Shown: positions 1 to 8,430 of the stretch, in pieces | Numbering within the stretch: the first letter of the stretch is position 1 | How the letters are laid out: every line of letters begins with the position of its first letter | NCBI RefSeq assembly: GCF_002072955.1 | Contig: NZ_LPUF01000001.1 | Span: 1,262,896-1,326,895, forward strand | Source: Methyloprofundus sedimenti | GTDB taxonomy: Bacteria; Pseudomonadota; Gammaproteobacteria; Methylococcales; Methylomonadaceae | DNA: 64,000 nucleotides | Direction of reading: 5' to 3' | Made by a program: the position numbers and the translations under genes | The notes under the pieces: generated by a model | The model's input: only the letters and a program-made list of their open reading frames with translations | The model's database searches: none | Told to the model about the DNA's origin: nothing

Positions 1-326
1 TGGAGCTTTTACTTAGCTATGATTGGCCAGGTAATGTCCGGCAGTTACAAAATGTAGTTGAGCATGTGTCTGCTCTTGCAACTACCCCTATCGTTCCAGC
101 TAATCTGGTTGAAAAGGTTTTGCAGGAAAAGAACACTACTTTACAAGGCTTGAAAGAGGCTAAAACTCAATTTGAAAAAGACTATCTTGTCAGGTTGCTA
201 AGATCGGTTGATGGAAATGTCAGCCAGGCGGCGCGGCTAGCAAAGCGTAACCGTACTGAGTTTTATAAGTTACTGGATCGGCATCAATTAAAGCCAACGG
301 CATTTAAACAAATAAATGTCGAGTAA
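1..326 (+). CDS. glrR: GlrR-like sigma-54 response regulator, C-terminal part (5' end outside window)
   Basis: This is the tail of a sigma-54-dependent activator; the reading frame is open from base 3, so the gene starts before the window. The visible part has the end of the AAA+ ATPase domain (WPGNVRQLQN) and a C-terminal Fis-type helix-turn-helix (NVSQAARLAKRNRTEFYKLL). The HTH and the linker before it resemble E. coli GlrR (YfhA), the response regulator partnered with GlrK. As a family such proteins bind enhancers and remodel sigma-54 RNA polymerase when phosphorylated. The receiver domain is not visible, so the GlrR assignment rests on the C-terminus only. A hairpin terminator follows about 180 bases downstream. 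Confidence 0.8.
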   Translation, partial: ELLLSYDWPGNVRQLQNVVEHVSALATTPIVPANLVEKVLQEKNTTLQGLKEAKTQFEKDYLVRLLRSVDGNVSQAARLAKRNRTEFYKLLDRHQLKPTAFKQINVE

Positions 327-510
327 GCTTTCTATGTTAGGTTATGACCTCATGTCGTAAAAAGGCGACGCTGTATACGCTAAATTAGTAATAGGCGATG
401 TTCTCGTTTGAGGGATTTTAAGGTATTGTTGTTACTGTTCAGAGACCTTAAGAATGTGAGTTGAAAAGTAGTACGCTGATATTAATTATCTGCAGATTAG
501 TAAAACAATG

Positions 511-542
511 AAAACCTGGATTTTTAAATGAATCCAGGTTTT
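511..542. terminator. Bidirectional hairpin terminator
   Basis: A perfect 12-bp inverted repeat (AAAACCTGGATT / AATCCAGGTTTT) with an 8-base loop lies between the glrR-like gene and the convergent gene on the minus strand. The A-rich and T-rich arms fit termination from both sides. Confidence 0.8.
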
Positions 543-559
543 CATTTTAGAGGGCAAAA

Positions 560-889
560 TTAAAATTTATTTAATCCAGCTTTTGCTCCATCAATTGCAC
601 CATTAGTGCCTTCTTCAACGATAGAGTCAGTTGCAGCACCGCTTACTGCGCCATTAACGCCATCAGTGGCACTATCTGTTGCTACTTGTTTAGCCATATC
701 TGTAACAGATTGCTCTTCTACAGCGCTTGTTTGCTCAGAAACTTGTTCTGCTGTATCAGTTAGTTCTTGAGCGGAATCAGATGCAGCATCAATACTACTA
801 GAGGCGTTATTAGCATCCTCTAAGTCATATGCCATTGCATTTTGAAAGCTAAAAATGAATAAACTTGCGAAGATAATTTTTTTTAACAT
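560..889 (-). CDS. Small secreted low-complexity protein
   Basis: The family is not recognised. The 109-residue product starts with a clear signal peptide (MLKKIIFASLFIFSFQNAMA, cleavage after AMA). The mature part is acidic, rich in Ala, Ser, Thr, Asp and Glu, with no cysteine and few aromatics, and looks disordered or helical. An AAAGGAA ribosome-binding site precedes the ATG. It is a single gene with a terminator shared with its convergent neighbour. A periplasmic or surface role is likely, but no function can be assigned. Confidence 0.6.
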   Translation of the reverse strand: MLKKIIFASLFIFSFQNAMAYDLEDANNASSSIDAASDSAQELTDTAEQVSEQTSAVEEQSVTDMAKQVATDSATDGVNGAVSGAATDSIVEEGTNGAIDGAKAGLNKF

Positions 890-1444
890 TGTCTTTCCTT
901 TAAGTAATTAATTGTCACTCTTGACAGAGGGCTGTTAAGTATATTAATAAAAATCAATATCAGCTGCGCAACTTGTTTCAATTCCTGTATTTACGCTGCA
1001 CCAGGAATCCACGACTGGGTATTAATTAATATTATTTCTAGTAAGGCAGTTTTGATGCCAATTTATTTTCTATAAAATTATAGGCCTTTAGTATTGCATC
1101 AGAGGGGAGTTTAAACACTATAAATAAAAAATAGTTGTACTATTGTGAAGCTTATTTTTTACAGAACTGATTTTTTATTGGGCTTATAGCGTCGTGATAT
1201 AGCGACGACCAACTTAATTTTAAGAAATAGTTGTCAGTATATGGCGTAGTGAAATAGGTATTTCATTGCTGAGGCCTTTTTAATAGTCTCCCAAAAAAAC
1301 TGGATAATGATGCAGGTGGTCGTATTTGAGAGACATACGCTATTTGGAGAATGTAAACCATAGAAGAATTTATTAGCTTGGCTTGTCATCTTTATTTAAC
1401 ATTAGCAACGCATAATGTTCTTTTTTATAAAAATGAGAATGTAG
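890..1444. other. Intergenic region without recognisable gene
   Basis: About 550 bases of AT-rich sequence with stops in all frames. It presumably holds the promoter of the minus-strand secreted protein and that of the small gene starting at 1445. I see no convincing promoter pair, RNA fold or repeat. Confidence 0.5.
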
Positions 1445-1648
1445 ATGAAAGCAAACCATTATTTACAAAAACTGATTGTGGAAAGAATCTCAAATGATGA
1501 TGAATATCTTGGTATAGGTGCCGATTTGGGTCCGGAGGTTATTGATTTAATGAGTTTAAAAAAACAAACTATCGGTGATCATAATGCTTGTTGTTCAGAC
1601 AAACATGCGATAAAACTAGATGAGTATGAGTTGGCTATGGCCAGTTGA
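1445..1648 (+). CDS. Small hypothetical protein (67 aa)
   Basis: Not recognised. The product has no signal peptide or membrane segment. It is mixed-charge with one CC pair near residues 49-50. The ribosome-binding site is weak (GAGAATGTAG before the ATG). The main support for a real gene is the strong hairpin terminator about 70 bases after its stop. It could still be a chance ORF. Confidence 0.4.
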   Translation: MKANHYLQKLIVERISNDDEYLGIGADLGPEVIDLMSLKKQTIGDHNACCSDKHAIKLDEYELAMAS

Positions 1649-1718
1649 ATTAGTGCTTAAATATTTCGCGGCGGCACTTGCTAAAAAGGGCGCGTAGTCA
1701 GGATGTGGAGTTGCGTTC

Positions 1719-1760
1719 TGTGCCCTGGGCTTAAGTATTGTTAATTAAGCCCAGGGCACA
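1719..1760. terminator. Strong bidirectional hairpin terminator
   Basis: A perfect 16-bp inverted repeat (TGTGCCCTGGGCTTAA at 1719-1734, complement at 1745-1760) with a 10-base loop, followed by TTTC. It separates the small gene at 1445 from the convergent secreted-protein gene. Confidence 0.8.
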
Positions 1761-1779
1761 TTTCTGATGATGTAAAAGC

Positions 1780-2166
1780 CTATCTTTTGAGAAAATAATA
1801 AAGATAGTTACAATGTAAGATCATTTCATTACCTTCCAACTTTACGGCTTTACAGCGTTCAGTTTTTGATCTTCCTGGCTGGATTTGTTTTATGATCGCT
1901 CCACCTTCGACAGAGTATGTAACATCTACAGCTTTTATTCCATCGAGTCTTGGGTCAAATGCTGTAGACGTCAAGATGCCGTTATCGCGAAAGTTCCACT
2001 TATTTTGCACCATTTTCTTTTCTTTGTGTAAAGCAGGGGTTTCAGCATAAAGCTTCCATTCGCCTAGTATGACCGAGTTATCTTCCAGTGGAATTGTTTT
2101 TTCTGCGTAGGCCGACGAAACAAATAACACGCTAGCCAGAGTTAAGAGTTTTATTGTTTTTTTCAA
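1780..2166 (-). CDS. Secreted protein, possibly lipocalin-like
   Basis: A 128-residue protein with a signal peptide (KKTIKLLTLASVLFVSSAYA, cleavage after AYA). The mature part has alternating beta-strand-like stretches and a GEWKLY motif near its N-terminus, followed by KWNFRDNG. This layout is typical of small lipocalin-like periplasmic domains, but the match is by appearance only. Two cysteines near the C-terminus (RCKAVK, LHCNY) could form a disulfide. The start codon is TTG, chosen because GGAGA lies at the right spacing before it and no ATG fits. Confidence 0.6.
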   Translation of the reverse strand: MKKTIKLLTLASVLFVSSAYAEKTIPLEDNSVILGEWKLYAETPALHKEKKMVQNKWNFRDNGILTSTAFDPRLDGIKAVDVTYSVEGGAIIKQIQPGRSKTERCKAVKLEGNEMILHCNYLYYFLKR

Positions 2167-2345
2167 TTTTTGTCTCCAGACTGAGTTGATAATATTAGGA
2201 ATTTCTATAATAGCACGATAGAAATATCGGTCGAGTTTATTTTAAGTTCAGTAAACCTTATATTAGTTGTCTTGAATATTCCATTTTTACAACTAGGGTG
2301 GTAAAATAATAAGCTTAAAAATAATAATGAAAAGAGGTGGAAACT

Positions 2346-2702
2346 ATGAAATTTAATGTATTTTTTTTATTTGCTTTGCTATTTGTTTTTTCTAATCAAT
2401 TGCTTGCGGCAAGTGAGGGTTCATGGGTTACCGAAAATGTGACAGGCGACTTGAAGCCAACTGCTGGTTGTAAAGATATAGAACTGGCAAAAAAACAGAC
2501 TGCCCCAGGTAGTTACCGCTTCAATAAATATACAACTGAACTTTGTAATGGTAAAGGCTATGGTTGGGGAAAAATGAAAGTTGAAGATAATGGTGAAATG
2601 GTTTGCGAAGCTTGTGAAGGTGAATATGAAGGCATGGAAAAATACCGTTGTTTTATGAAGGATGTTACTGTGCAATGCAAGATAGTTAAGCGCGGTTTCT
2701 AA
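2346..2702 (+). CDS. Small secreted cysteine-rich protein
   Basis: The family is not recognised. The 118-residue product has a signal peptide (MKFNVFFLFALLFVFSNQLLA) and about 97 mature residues with six cysteines (GCKD, LCNG, VCEAC, YRCF, VQCK), so disulfides or metal binding in the periplasm are plausible. The ATG at 2346 is preferred over the in-frame GTG at 2337 because GAGGTGG overlaps the GTG and is correctly spaced for the ATG. A hairpin terminator follows 25 bases after the stop. Confidence 0.65.
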   Translation: MKFNVFFLFALLFVFSNQLLAASEGSWVTENVTGDLKPTAGCKDIELAKKQTAPGSYRFNKYTTELCNGKGYGWGKMKVEDNGEMVCEACEGEYEGMEKYRCFMKDVTVQCKIVKRGF

Positions 2703-2726
2703 CTGTCCTGATGTTTATCACAGTTT

Positions 2727-2762
2727 ATTGACTACCAGTTTTTAAACGAGTTGGTAGTCAAT
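2727..2762 (+). terminator. Hairpin terminator
   Basis: An 11-bp perfect stem (ATTGACTACCA / TGGTAGTCAAT) followed by TTTTC, just after the cysteine-rich secreted protein. Confidence 0.75.
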
Positions 2763-3098
2763 TTTCTTCTTCAGAAGAACTATTAAACCACTATTCTGAA
2801 CAAAAAATTGATAGAAAACAGGCTTGTCATGTCAGAGAGCGTATAGATAAAAAGTGAGGTAAATGAGGACAGAGACAACTTACATGTTATCCACTTACAT
2901 TTTGAAAAAACTGTTTTAAGACAATGATAATTTTGTCATGGACATCAAGTTAAAATCACTCAACTGACCAAGGACGTCGTGGCAATTTAGCGATAAAACA
3001 GGCTACCCCTTGGGTTTATTAATAATATATAGGGAAATGAGAATAGACTGCCCGGTCTTTTATAGGAGCTGGCAGTCTAATGAGCAATTATCAGTACA
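2763..3098. other. Intergenic region with a second hairpin
   Basis: No gene is seen. A 9-bp inverted repeat (TAGACTGCC 3044-3052 / GGCAGTCTA 3071-3079, 18-base loop) lies just past the stop of the minus-strand gene at 3099 and may terminate it. Confidence 0.45.
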
Positions 3099-3809
3099 TT
3101 AACCCTCAGACCCATCCGTAGGTGATGATTCTTTTTTATTAGCTCTGGACATGAAGGCCATGACCGAGAGAATCATGACTATGATAATAAAAGGAATCAG
3201 TATTTTATACGGGATGGCGCTTTCTTCTGATTCTAAACCTACAGAAAAAGGCAAGTGCGAATCGATAGTCTCTCCCTCGTTAAGTACGGTGACATGGAGT
3301 AGGTAATTGCCCACTCCATGTTGTCTAAAGTCAACTTTTGCATTAATTGTACCTTTTTTAATTTGCTCAGGGCTGTGGTAATACACCCGGGTTCCTTCCG
3401 GTTCTTTGGTAACCTCAAATTCAACTGTAGTTTGTCGCAGTTTCGACCCTTCATAATCAATTACCAAATCTGTTAATCCTGCTTCCGGGATGATATGACA
3501 AAAGCTTCTACCACCTGATAATGCAGGTGTGTAGGCTGAAAAATGGATGACTTCTTTACCTACAGATATTCGACAGGTATCTATTTCACCTTTTGCACCT
3601 CTATGCGCATTTGCAGTCAATGGTATTATCAGAATTAAACATAAAATAGATAATAATATGCGTGAGTTGTATCTAATTATGCCGGATATATCAGAAAAAA
3701 AACCAGAGCTATTTTTGTACCCTGTTGCATTATTGCATTGTACTCTTATTAAGTGAATAGCATTATTGCTATTATGATAAATCATTGAAGTTAAAGCTGA
3801 TTTTTTCAT
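3099..3809 (-). CDS. Membrane-anchored periplasmic protein with predicted N-terminal histidine
   Basis: No named family is recognised. The 236-residue product has an unusually long polar N-terminus (residues 1-50), a signal-peptide-like segment (51-68, ending LTANA), a periplasmic beta-rich domain (about 69-198) and a C-terminal membrane helix (202-221). If cleavage follows ANA, the mature protein starts HRGAKGE. Histidines at 89, 105, 145, 164, 172 and 185 and cysteines at 79 and 104 are available as metal ligands. Copper proteins such as PmoB, CopC and lytic monooxygenases also begin with His, so copper handling is a reasonable guess, not a finding. AGAGGA six bases before the ATG supports this start despite the long leader. 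Confidence 0.65.
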   Translation of the reverse strand: MKKSALTSMIYHNSNNAIHLIRVQCNNATGYKNSSGFFSDISGIIRYNSRILLSILCLILIIPLTANAHRGAKGEIDTCRISVGKEVIHFSAYTPALSGGRSFCHIIPEAGLTDLVIDYEGSKLRQTTVEFEVTKEPEGTRVYYHSPEQIKKGTINAKVDFRQHGVGNYLLHVTVLNEGETIDSHLPFSVGLESEESAIPYKILIPFIIIVMILSVMAFMSRANKKESSPTDGSEG

Positions 3810-4187
3810 GTCATATCCTCTTAAAATACAGGCATTCGTATTCTAAACAATAGAACACTGTCTGCGTTTAATGAAATTGAATTTCTATTCAATATTTATT
3901 TGGCCGGATGGTTATTTTACTGACAGGATTTAATGTCGGTGTTGTGCCCTCCAGCTCTTATTATGCCGAAGCTGTTGATTTATAAGCCTGAACTATTGTC
4001 AGGCTAGTGTGATCATAGGTTACAAAGCAATCACCAGTCAAATACTTAAGAAATTTTAGCGCTCTGAATTGTTTCTTATGCTAATATGCCGTAGGCTGAA
4101 ATAAGGTGTCGAAGAGCACTGTTTGTAGGGCCTAACTATAGCGTATAGCTATTTCTAAGTTCATTAAAAGTATTTACGAGGATTAAC
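3810..4187. other. Intergenic region
   Basis: About 380 bases with no ORF of note. A short stem (AGCCTGA at 3985 / TCAGGCT at 3999) is the only structure seen. It probably carries the promoters of the divergent genes on either side. Confidence 0.4.
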
Positions 4188-4310
4188 ATGACTGAACTAA
4201 TTTATATACTGACTATTCTTTATGCTCTCTATGTTATTGATAATGTAGTTGGAGATAAGTTGGTTTTATTCTTTGCTCTTTCAGCATTAGTTATTGGTAT
4301 AGTTCATTAA
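4188..4310 (+). CDS. 40-residue membrane protein
   Basis: A short ORF starting MTELIYILTILYALYVIDNV. It contains two hydrophobic stretches (residues about 4-17 and 25-39) separated by a DNVVGDK turn, consistent with a small hairpin membrane protein. A good ribosome-binding site (GAGGA, five-base spacing) precedes the ATG. Not recognised. It resembles in style the 51-residue membrane ORF at 23277, although the sequences are not clearly related. Confidence 0.5.
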   Translation: MTELIYILTILYALYVIDNVVGDKLVLFFALSALVIGIVH

Positions 4311-4607
4311 TGCCCGTTACTTTTGTTTAAAATGACGAGTGTATTTTCTTTTGTATAATAATCTAGCTACCGCATCGTTGTCTTGCAAAAGCATAATTTA
4401 CAATTTTTACTTAAGTAGATTTGACTATTCGTTCAATTTTTTTGCACAGGCGCATTTAATACTCGTTCATAATGAACTAGAACAAAAGCTTGAGCCAAGA
4501 GTTTCCATGGATATCGCTAATTTAGCAGGTATTTCATCTGCTTCCGAAATGCAGGTCAGATATGTTTACTTTAATCGGGGATTATCGGTTCAAAAAAAGG
4601 AGTTAAT

Positions 4608-4988
4608 TTGAGTTTAGTAAGACATGGTGTATCAATTGGCATAGCAAGAATAGATAATGAGTTTTTTCTATCCATAAAAGCATTTGGTAAACTCAAGCAT
4701 GAGGATTATTTGACAATTAATCCAATGATAGACTCAGCACTGGAAGGCGTTAAACATCCTTATATTAATGCATTAATTGACGGTTCTGAGTTTCAAGGCT
4801 GGGAATTAAGAGCTGCATGGGATGATTCAAAGCTAGACTTAAAGCATAGTCATAAATTTAGCAAGATTGCTATTTTTGGTAATAAGAAATGGCAAAAGTA
4901 TGCAGCAAAAATTGGTATCTGGTTTGTTTCAGGTGAAATTAAATACTTCGAAGATTCTGAGCAGGCAATAGCTTGGTTGCAGGAGTAA
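4608..4988 (+). CDS. SpoIIAA-like / STAS-fold protein
   Basis: A 126-residue soluble protein matching the SpoIIAA-like (DUF3478) pattern: an early beta strand (IARIDNEFFLSIKAFGKLKHEDY), a central IDGSEFQGWELRAAWDD segment, then FSKIAIFGNKKWQ, and a C-terminal EQAIAWLQE helix. Family members have a STAS-like alpha/beta fold, and their role is mostly unknown. The start is TTG at 4608, supported by AAAGGAG five bases upstream; the nearby ATG is out of frame. Confidence 0.75.
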   Translation: MSLVRHGVSIGIARIDNEFFLSIKAFGKLKHEDYLTINPMIDSALEGVKHPYINALIDGSEFQGWELRAAWDDSKLDLKHSHKFSKIAIFGNKKWQKYAAKIGIWFVSGEIKYFEDSEQAIAWLQE

Positions 4989-5171
4989 ATCTATGTGACT
5001 GTACTTATCTGTACTTATCCTTTGTTGTAATAGTCAACTATTCCGGCATATATCCTGCAGTGGTAATTTAGCAGGTTAGTTATTAGTCGCTAAATGATTT
5101 GCCTGGCGCATGGAGCATTACTATTAATGCACTCAAAAAAATTTAAGTCCTATTTTATCAATTAATTATTT

Positions 5172-6137
5172 ATGTCTACAATTCAGGCTCCATCACGTAC
5201 TACTCCCAGCACGCACCAGCGTAATGCCGAAAAATTATCTAGAATTCCAGTAAAAGTAGTGCCCAGCAATACAGTTTTACGTAAACCAGACTGGATTCGA
5301 ATTAAATTAACGGGCAATGAAGATGTGGTACGTATCAAAAAAACTTTGCGTGAAAACAAATTGCACAGTGTTTGTGAAGAAGCGGCTTGCCCAAATTTAA
5401 ATGAATGTTTTAGTTTAGGCACAGCAACTTTTATGATTATGGGTGATCTATGTACCAGGCGCTGTCCTTTTTGTGATGTAGCGCATGGAAAGCCCGAACC
5501 TTTAGATGTAAATGAACCTATAAATCTTGCTAAAACGGTCAAAGAATTAGCGCTTAATTATGTGGTGATCACTTCGGTTGATAGAGATGATTTAAGAGAT
5601 GGTGGGGCAGGGCATTTTGTTGCATGTGTAAAAGCGATCCGAGAGCAATCACCCGAAACTAAAATAGAAGTTTTGGTGCCTGATTTCAGAGGACGTGTCG
5701 TTGTTGCGTTAGAGCTGTTGCAGACTAGTCCTGTAGATGTGTTTAATCATAATCTGGAAACTATTCCTCGTTTATATAAGCAGGCTCGGCCGGGTTCTAA
5801 TTATCAACAATCTCTTGATTTGTTAAAAGCGCATCATGAAATATTGCCGGAAATACCCACAAAATCTGGACTGATGTTAGGTATAGGTGAAACTCAGGAA
5901 GAAGTGCTTGACGTAATGCGTGACTTGAGAGAGCATCATTGTTCAATTTTAACTTTGGGACAGTATCTGCAGCCGAGCACTGATCATTTAGCAGTTCAGC
6001 GCTATTTAACGCCGGAAGAATTTGATGAGTATGCCATGTTGGCTAAGCAAATGGGATTTAAGCAAGTTGCAAGCGGTCCGATGGTACGTTCGTCTTATCA
6101 TGCCGATGAGCAGGCGCGTGCGTTGCTAGCTAAATAA
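5172..6137 (+). CDS. lipA: Lipoyl synthase LipA
   Basis: A 321-residue radical SAM enzyme that inserts two sulfurs into octanoyl groups carried on lipoate-dependent proteins such as pyruvate dehydrogenase E2 and GcvH. Both [4Fe-4S] sites are visible: the auxiliary cluster cysteines C68, C73 and C79 ([12 protein letters not shown]), and the SAM cluster C94-x3-C98-x2-C101 (CTRRCPFC). The C-terminal RSSYHA segment supplies the conserved serine ligand of the auxiliary cluster. Length is normal. No lipB is adjacent. The gene is convergent with the crp homologue 30 bases away. Confidence 0.97.
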   Translation: MSTIQAPSRTTPSTHQRNAEKLSRIPVKVVPSNTVLRKPDWIRIKLTGNEDVVRIKKTLRENKLHSVCEEAACPNLNECFSLGTATFMIMGDLCTRRCPFCDVAHGKPEPLDVNEPINLAKTVKELALNYVVITSVDRDDLRDGGAGHFVACVKAIREQSPETKIEVLVPDFRGRVVVALELLQTSPVDVFNHNLETIPRLYKQARPGSNYQQSLDLLKAHHEILPEIPTKSGLMLGIGETQEEVLDVMRDLREHHCSILTLGQYLQPSTDHLAVQRYLTPEEFDEYAMLAKQMGFKQVASGPMVRSSYHADEQARALLAK

Positions 6138-6169
6138 CTTCAATGGAGAGTCTGTGCTTCGTTATAGGG

Positions 6170-6826
6170 TTAACGAGATCCAAAGACAACGATAGTTTTA
6201 CCGTGGGCTGAAATTAATTGTTTGTCTTCCATTTCTTTTAAAATGCGCCCGACCATTTCTCTTGAGCAACCTACGATCCGACTGATTTCCTGGCGTGTTG
6301 TATGTAACTGCATGCCGTCAGGGTGGGTGATAGCATCAGGTTCTTTAGTTAAGTCCAGTAATGCACGGGCTACTCGTCCTTCAACATCTATAAATGCCAG
6401 GTCACAATATTTTCTACTTGTTATCAGCAGTCTGCAGGCGAGTTGTTCACCAAATAAAGTGAGTAAGTAGACTGCATGTTTGGCAAGTTCATTATGCATG
6501 GCTTGGTGTAGGCGAACATAACTGATTTCAGCGAGTTTACATGCTACGCGTGTTTTAACAGTGACCTGTCGATCGCCAGGAGGTTTAAAGACTCCAATCT
6601 CACCAATAAAGTCATTTTTATTAAGATATGCCAGAATAAGCTCATGCCCCTCTTCATCTTCAGCACACACACTGGTAGAGCCTTCGACTATATAGTGTAA
6701 GATATCACCTTTATCACCCGGTCGAATGATAGTAGTCTTAGCAGGATAGCTATGTAAATGACACAGCGTAAGTAATTTGGAAATAGCGACAATTTCTTCA
6801 GGACTTCTTGAGGAGTTGCTTATCAT
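6170..6826 (-). CDS. crp: CRP/Vfr-type transcription regulator
   Basis: A 218-residue member of the Crp/Fnr family, closest in pattern to CRP proper. It has an N-terminal cyclic-nucleotide-binding barrel, a long dimerisation helix, and a C-terminal winged helix with TRQEISRIVGCSREMVGRIL and ISAHGKTIVV, nearly the E. coli CRP recognition-helix sequence. The phosphate-binding cassette (FIGEIGVFKPPGDRQVTVK) differs from E. coli GELGLFEEGQERSAWVR but keeps the E and R, so cAMP binding is likely. No FNR-type cysteine set is present. The DNA target should be the TGTGA-N6-TCACA type. Confidence 0.92.
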   Translation of the reverse strand: MISNSSRSPEEIVAISKLLTLCHLHSYPAKTTIIRPGDKGDILHYIVEGSTSVCAEDEEGHELILAYLNKNDFIGEIGVFKPPGDRQVTVKTRVACKLAEISYVRLHQAMHNELAKHAVYLLTLFGEQLACRLLITSRKYCDLAFIDVEGRVARALLDLTKEPDAITHPDGMQLHTTRQEISRIVGCSREMVGRILKEMEDKQLISAHGKTIVVFGSR

Positions 6827-6983
6827 AAATAAATAAATTTGTTTTCAAACTTTGAAAAAGTACTTCCTCTAAATTTTAGTGTAACTGCATCAAAACTCCC
6901 TCACCCAAAAAAAGGGGATAATAGAAATGTTAAAATTAACAAATACATTTGCATATGATTAATTTTATCCTGATGCTAGAAAG

Positions 6984-7350
6984 TTAGAGTTGGTCGATAA
7001 GCCGGGTTTTGTCTTGGACAGTCATTCATCTAGGCCATAAGTCACCTTATAACTCAAGCGATCTACCCAGGAGCCGCGCGGGCCGCGCGTCTGCCCCTCT
7101 ATTTGATCTTGCTCCAGGTAGGGTTTACCATGCCGCTTCTGTTACCAGTCACGCGGTGCGCTCTTACCGCACCATTTCACCCTTACCCAGCCCATGAAAC
7201 TTGGTTTCATGGGCTGGGCGGTTTATTTTCTGCTGCACTTTCCGTAGACTTGCGCCTCCCAGATGTTATCTGGTACCTTGCCCTGTGGAGCCCGGACTTT
7301 CCTCTGTATTACTAAAGTTCAAGTAATACAGCGACTGTCTGACCAACTCT
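6984..7350 (-). ncRNA. rnpB: RNase P RNA (M1 RNA)
   Basis: On the minus strand this region reads as bacterial A-type RNase P RNA. The 5' end has GTTGGTCAGACAGTCGC, then GAGGAAAGTCCGGGCTCC (P4/J region), a GGTAAGGGTGAAATGGTG-type segment, GGTAAGAGCGCACCGCGTG, and the 3' end has CTAGATGAATGACTGTCC and AACCCGGCTTATCG. These are the universally conserved elements of the ribozyme that trims tRNA 5' leaders. The P12-like arm is extended by a hairpin of about 13 bp (CAGCCCATGAAAC). Ends are approximate. Apparent ORFs on the plus strand here are artefacts. Confidence 0.95.
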
Positions 7351-7466
7351 GTAAAATATTATAGCTGAATTTGACAGATAAAAAAGTATTAGTAATATTT
7401 TATGGATTGATTTGCTTGGGGTTGGTATGGATGGCTCTCGAATTATCAAGCATCATAATAAGAGAG

Positions 7467-8324
7467 TTATTCTTGAATTTCTGCTAACTCTAAAGCCGTT
7501 TGATAGAGTAGTTTTTTACGTGCGCCTGTAATCTCTACGGCTAATCTCACGGCTGTTTTAATTGAGCATTCAGTTAATAGCACTTGCAGTGTTTTTAATT
7601 GCTGGTCGCTTAATGAATCAGGTTTTTTTTCTATTTTGGAGCCGGAAACCATGATCACTAATTCCCCACGCTGCATGTTACTGTCTTGTGCAAACAGTTT
7701 AAGCATCTCTTGTATGCTAGTTTTTATAATAGTTTCGTGTAATTTTGTTATTTCGCGGGCAATTGCTATGTCATGATCTGCTGGTAATACACTAGCAAGG
7801 TCCTTTAGGCAGGCATCTATGCGATGGCAAGACTCATAGAATACCCATGTTGCAGTATTATTTTTCTGTTCTTCAAATAGACTGATTCGTGCGCTAGAGG
7901 TGCGAGGTAAAAAGCCTAGAAATGAAAATTGGGTAACAGCGAGCCCTGATGCAGATAAAGCGGCTATTAAGGCGCATGCTCCAGGTATTGGAGATACTTG
8001 AATGCCAGCCGTTTGTGCCAGAGCAACAACAGGCATACCAGGATCACTGATTAAAGGCGTCCCCGCATCTGAAATAATGGCAATTGAGGTGCCTTGAAGA
8101 ATTTGCTGAATTAAACTCTCTGCCTTTTGTTGTTCGTTGTGTTGATGAAGTGCGATGCAATGTGTTGTAATGCCATGGTGTTGTAGTAAGGTGCGTGCAT
8201 GTCTGGTATCCTCGGCGCAGATAAGATCGACCTGCTGTAATATTTCGATTGCCCTGATGCTAAAGTCGGCTAAATTGCCGATAGGTGTTGCTACAACATA
8301 TAATTTGCCATGCTGATTAGGCAT
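7467..8324 (-). CDS. rsmI: 16S rRNA 2'-O-ribose C1402 methyltransferase RsmI
   Basis: A 285-residue SAM-dependent tetrapyrrole-methylase-fold enzyme that methylates C1402 of 16S rRNA in the ribosomal P site. Diagnostic segments are VVATPIGNLADFS near the N-terminus, CAEDTRHARTLLQHHGI, SDAGTPLISDPG and PIPGACALIAALSASGL, followed by FLGFLPR. Length is typical. It is divergent from lpoA, the same arrangement as yraL-lpoA-yraN in enterobacteria. Confidence 0.97.
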   Translation of the reverse strand: MPNQHGKLYVVATPIGNLADFSIRAIEILQQVDLICAEDTRHARTLLQHHGITTHCIALHQHNEQQKAESLIQQILQGTSIAIISDAGTPLISDPGMPVVALAQTAGIQVSPIPGACALIAALSASGLAVTQFSFLGFLPRTSSARISLFEEQKNNTATWVFYESCHRIDACLKDLASVLPADHDIAIAREITKLHETIIKTSIQEMLKLFAQDSNMQRGELVIMVSGSKIEKKPDSLSDQQLKTLQVLLTECSIKTAVRLAVEITGARKKLLYQTALELAEIQE

Positions 8325-8430
8325 ACTAGAGTCCTGAAGTGAAAGTAATGGCTTAATAGTATACTTCGAGCAATTGAGACTGAGTAAAGAATTTTTCCAG
8401 GTTTAAGAAATGTAACTGATTGTGGTGTTT

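Noticed and set aside
2421-2675. 84-codon antisense ORF in the cysteine-rich secreted protein gene
   Set aside because: The plus-strand gene has a signal peptide, ribosome-binding site and terminator; the antisense frame has none.
4339-4611. 90-codon ORF overlapping the start of the SpoIIAA-like gene by 4 bases
   Set aside because: No ribosome-binding site, no recognisable domain, and an unlikely composition. The overlap looks coupled, but the SpoIIAA-like gene has its own ribosome-binding site.
7009-7315. Overlapping ORFs of 62 and 70 codons on the plus strand
   Set aside because: They lie entirely within the RNase P RNA gene on the other strand and have no protein-like features.
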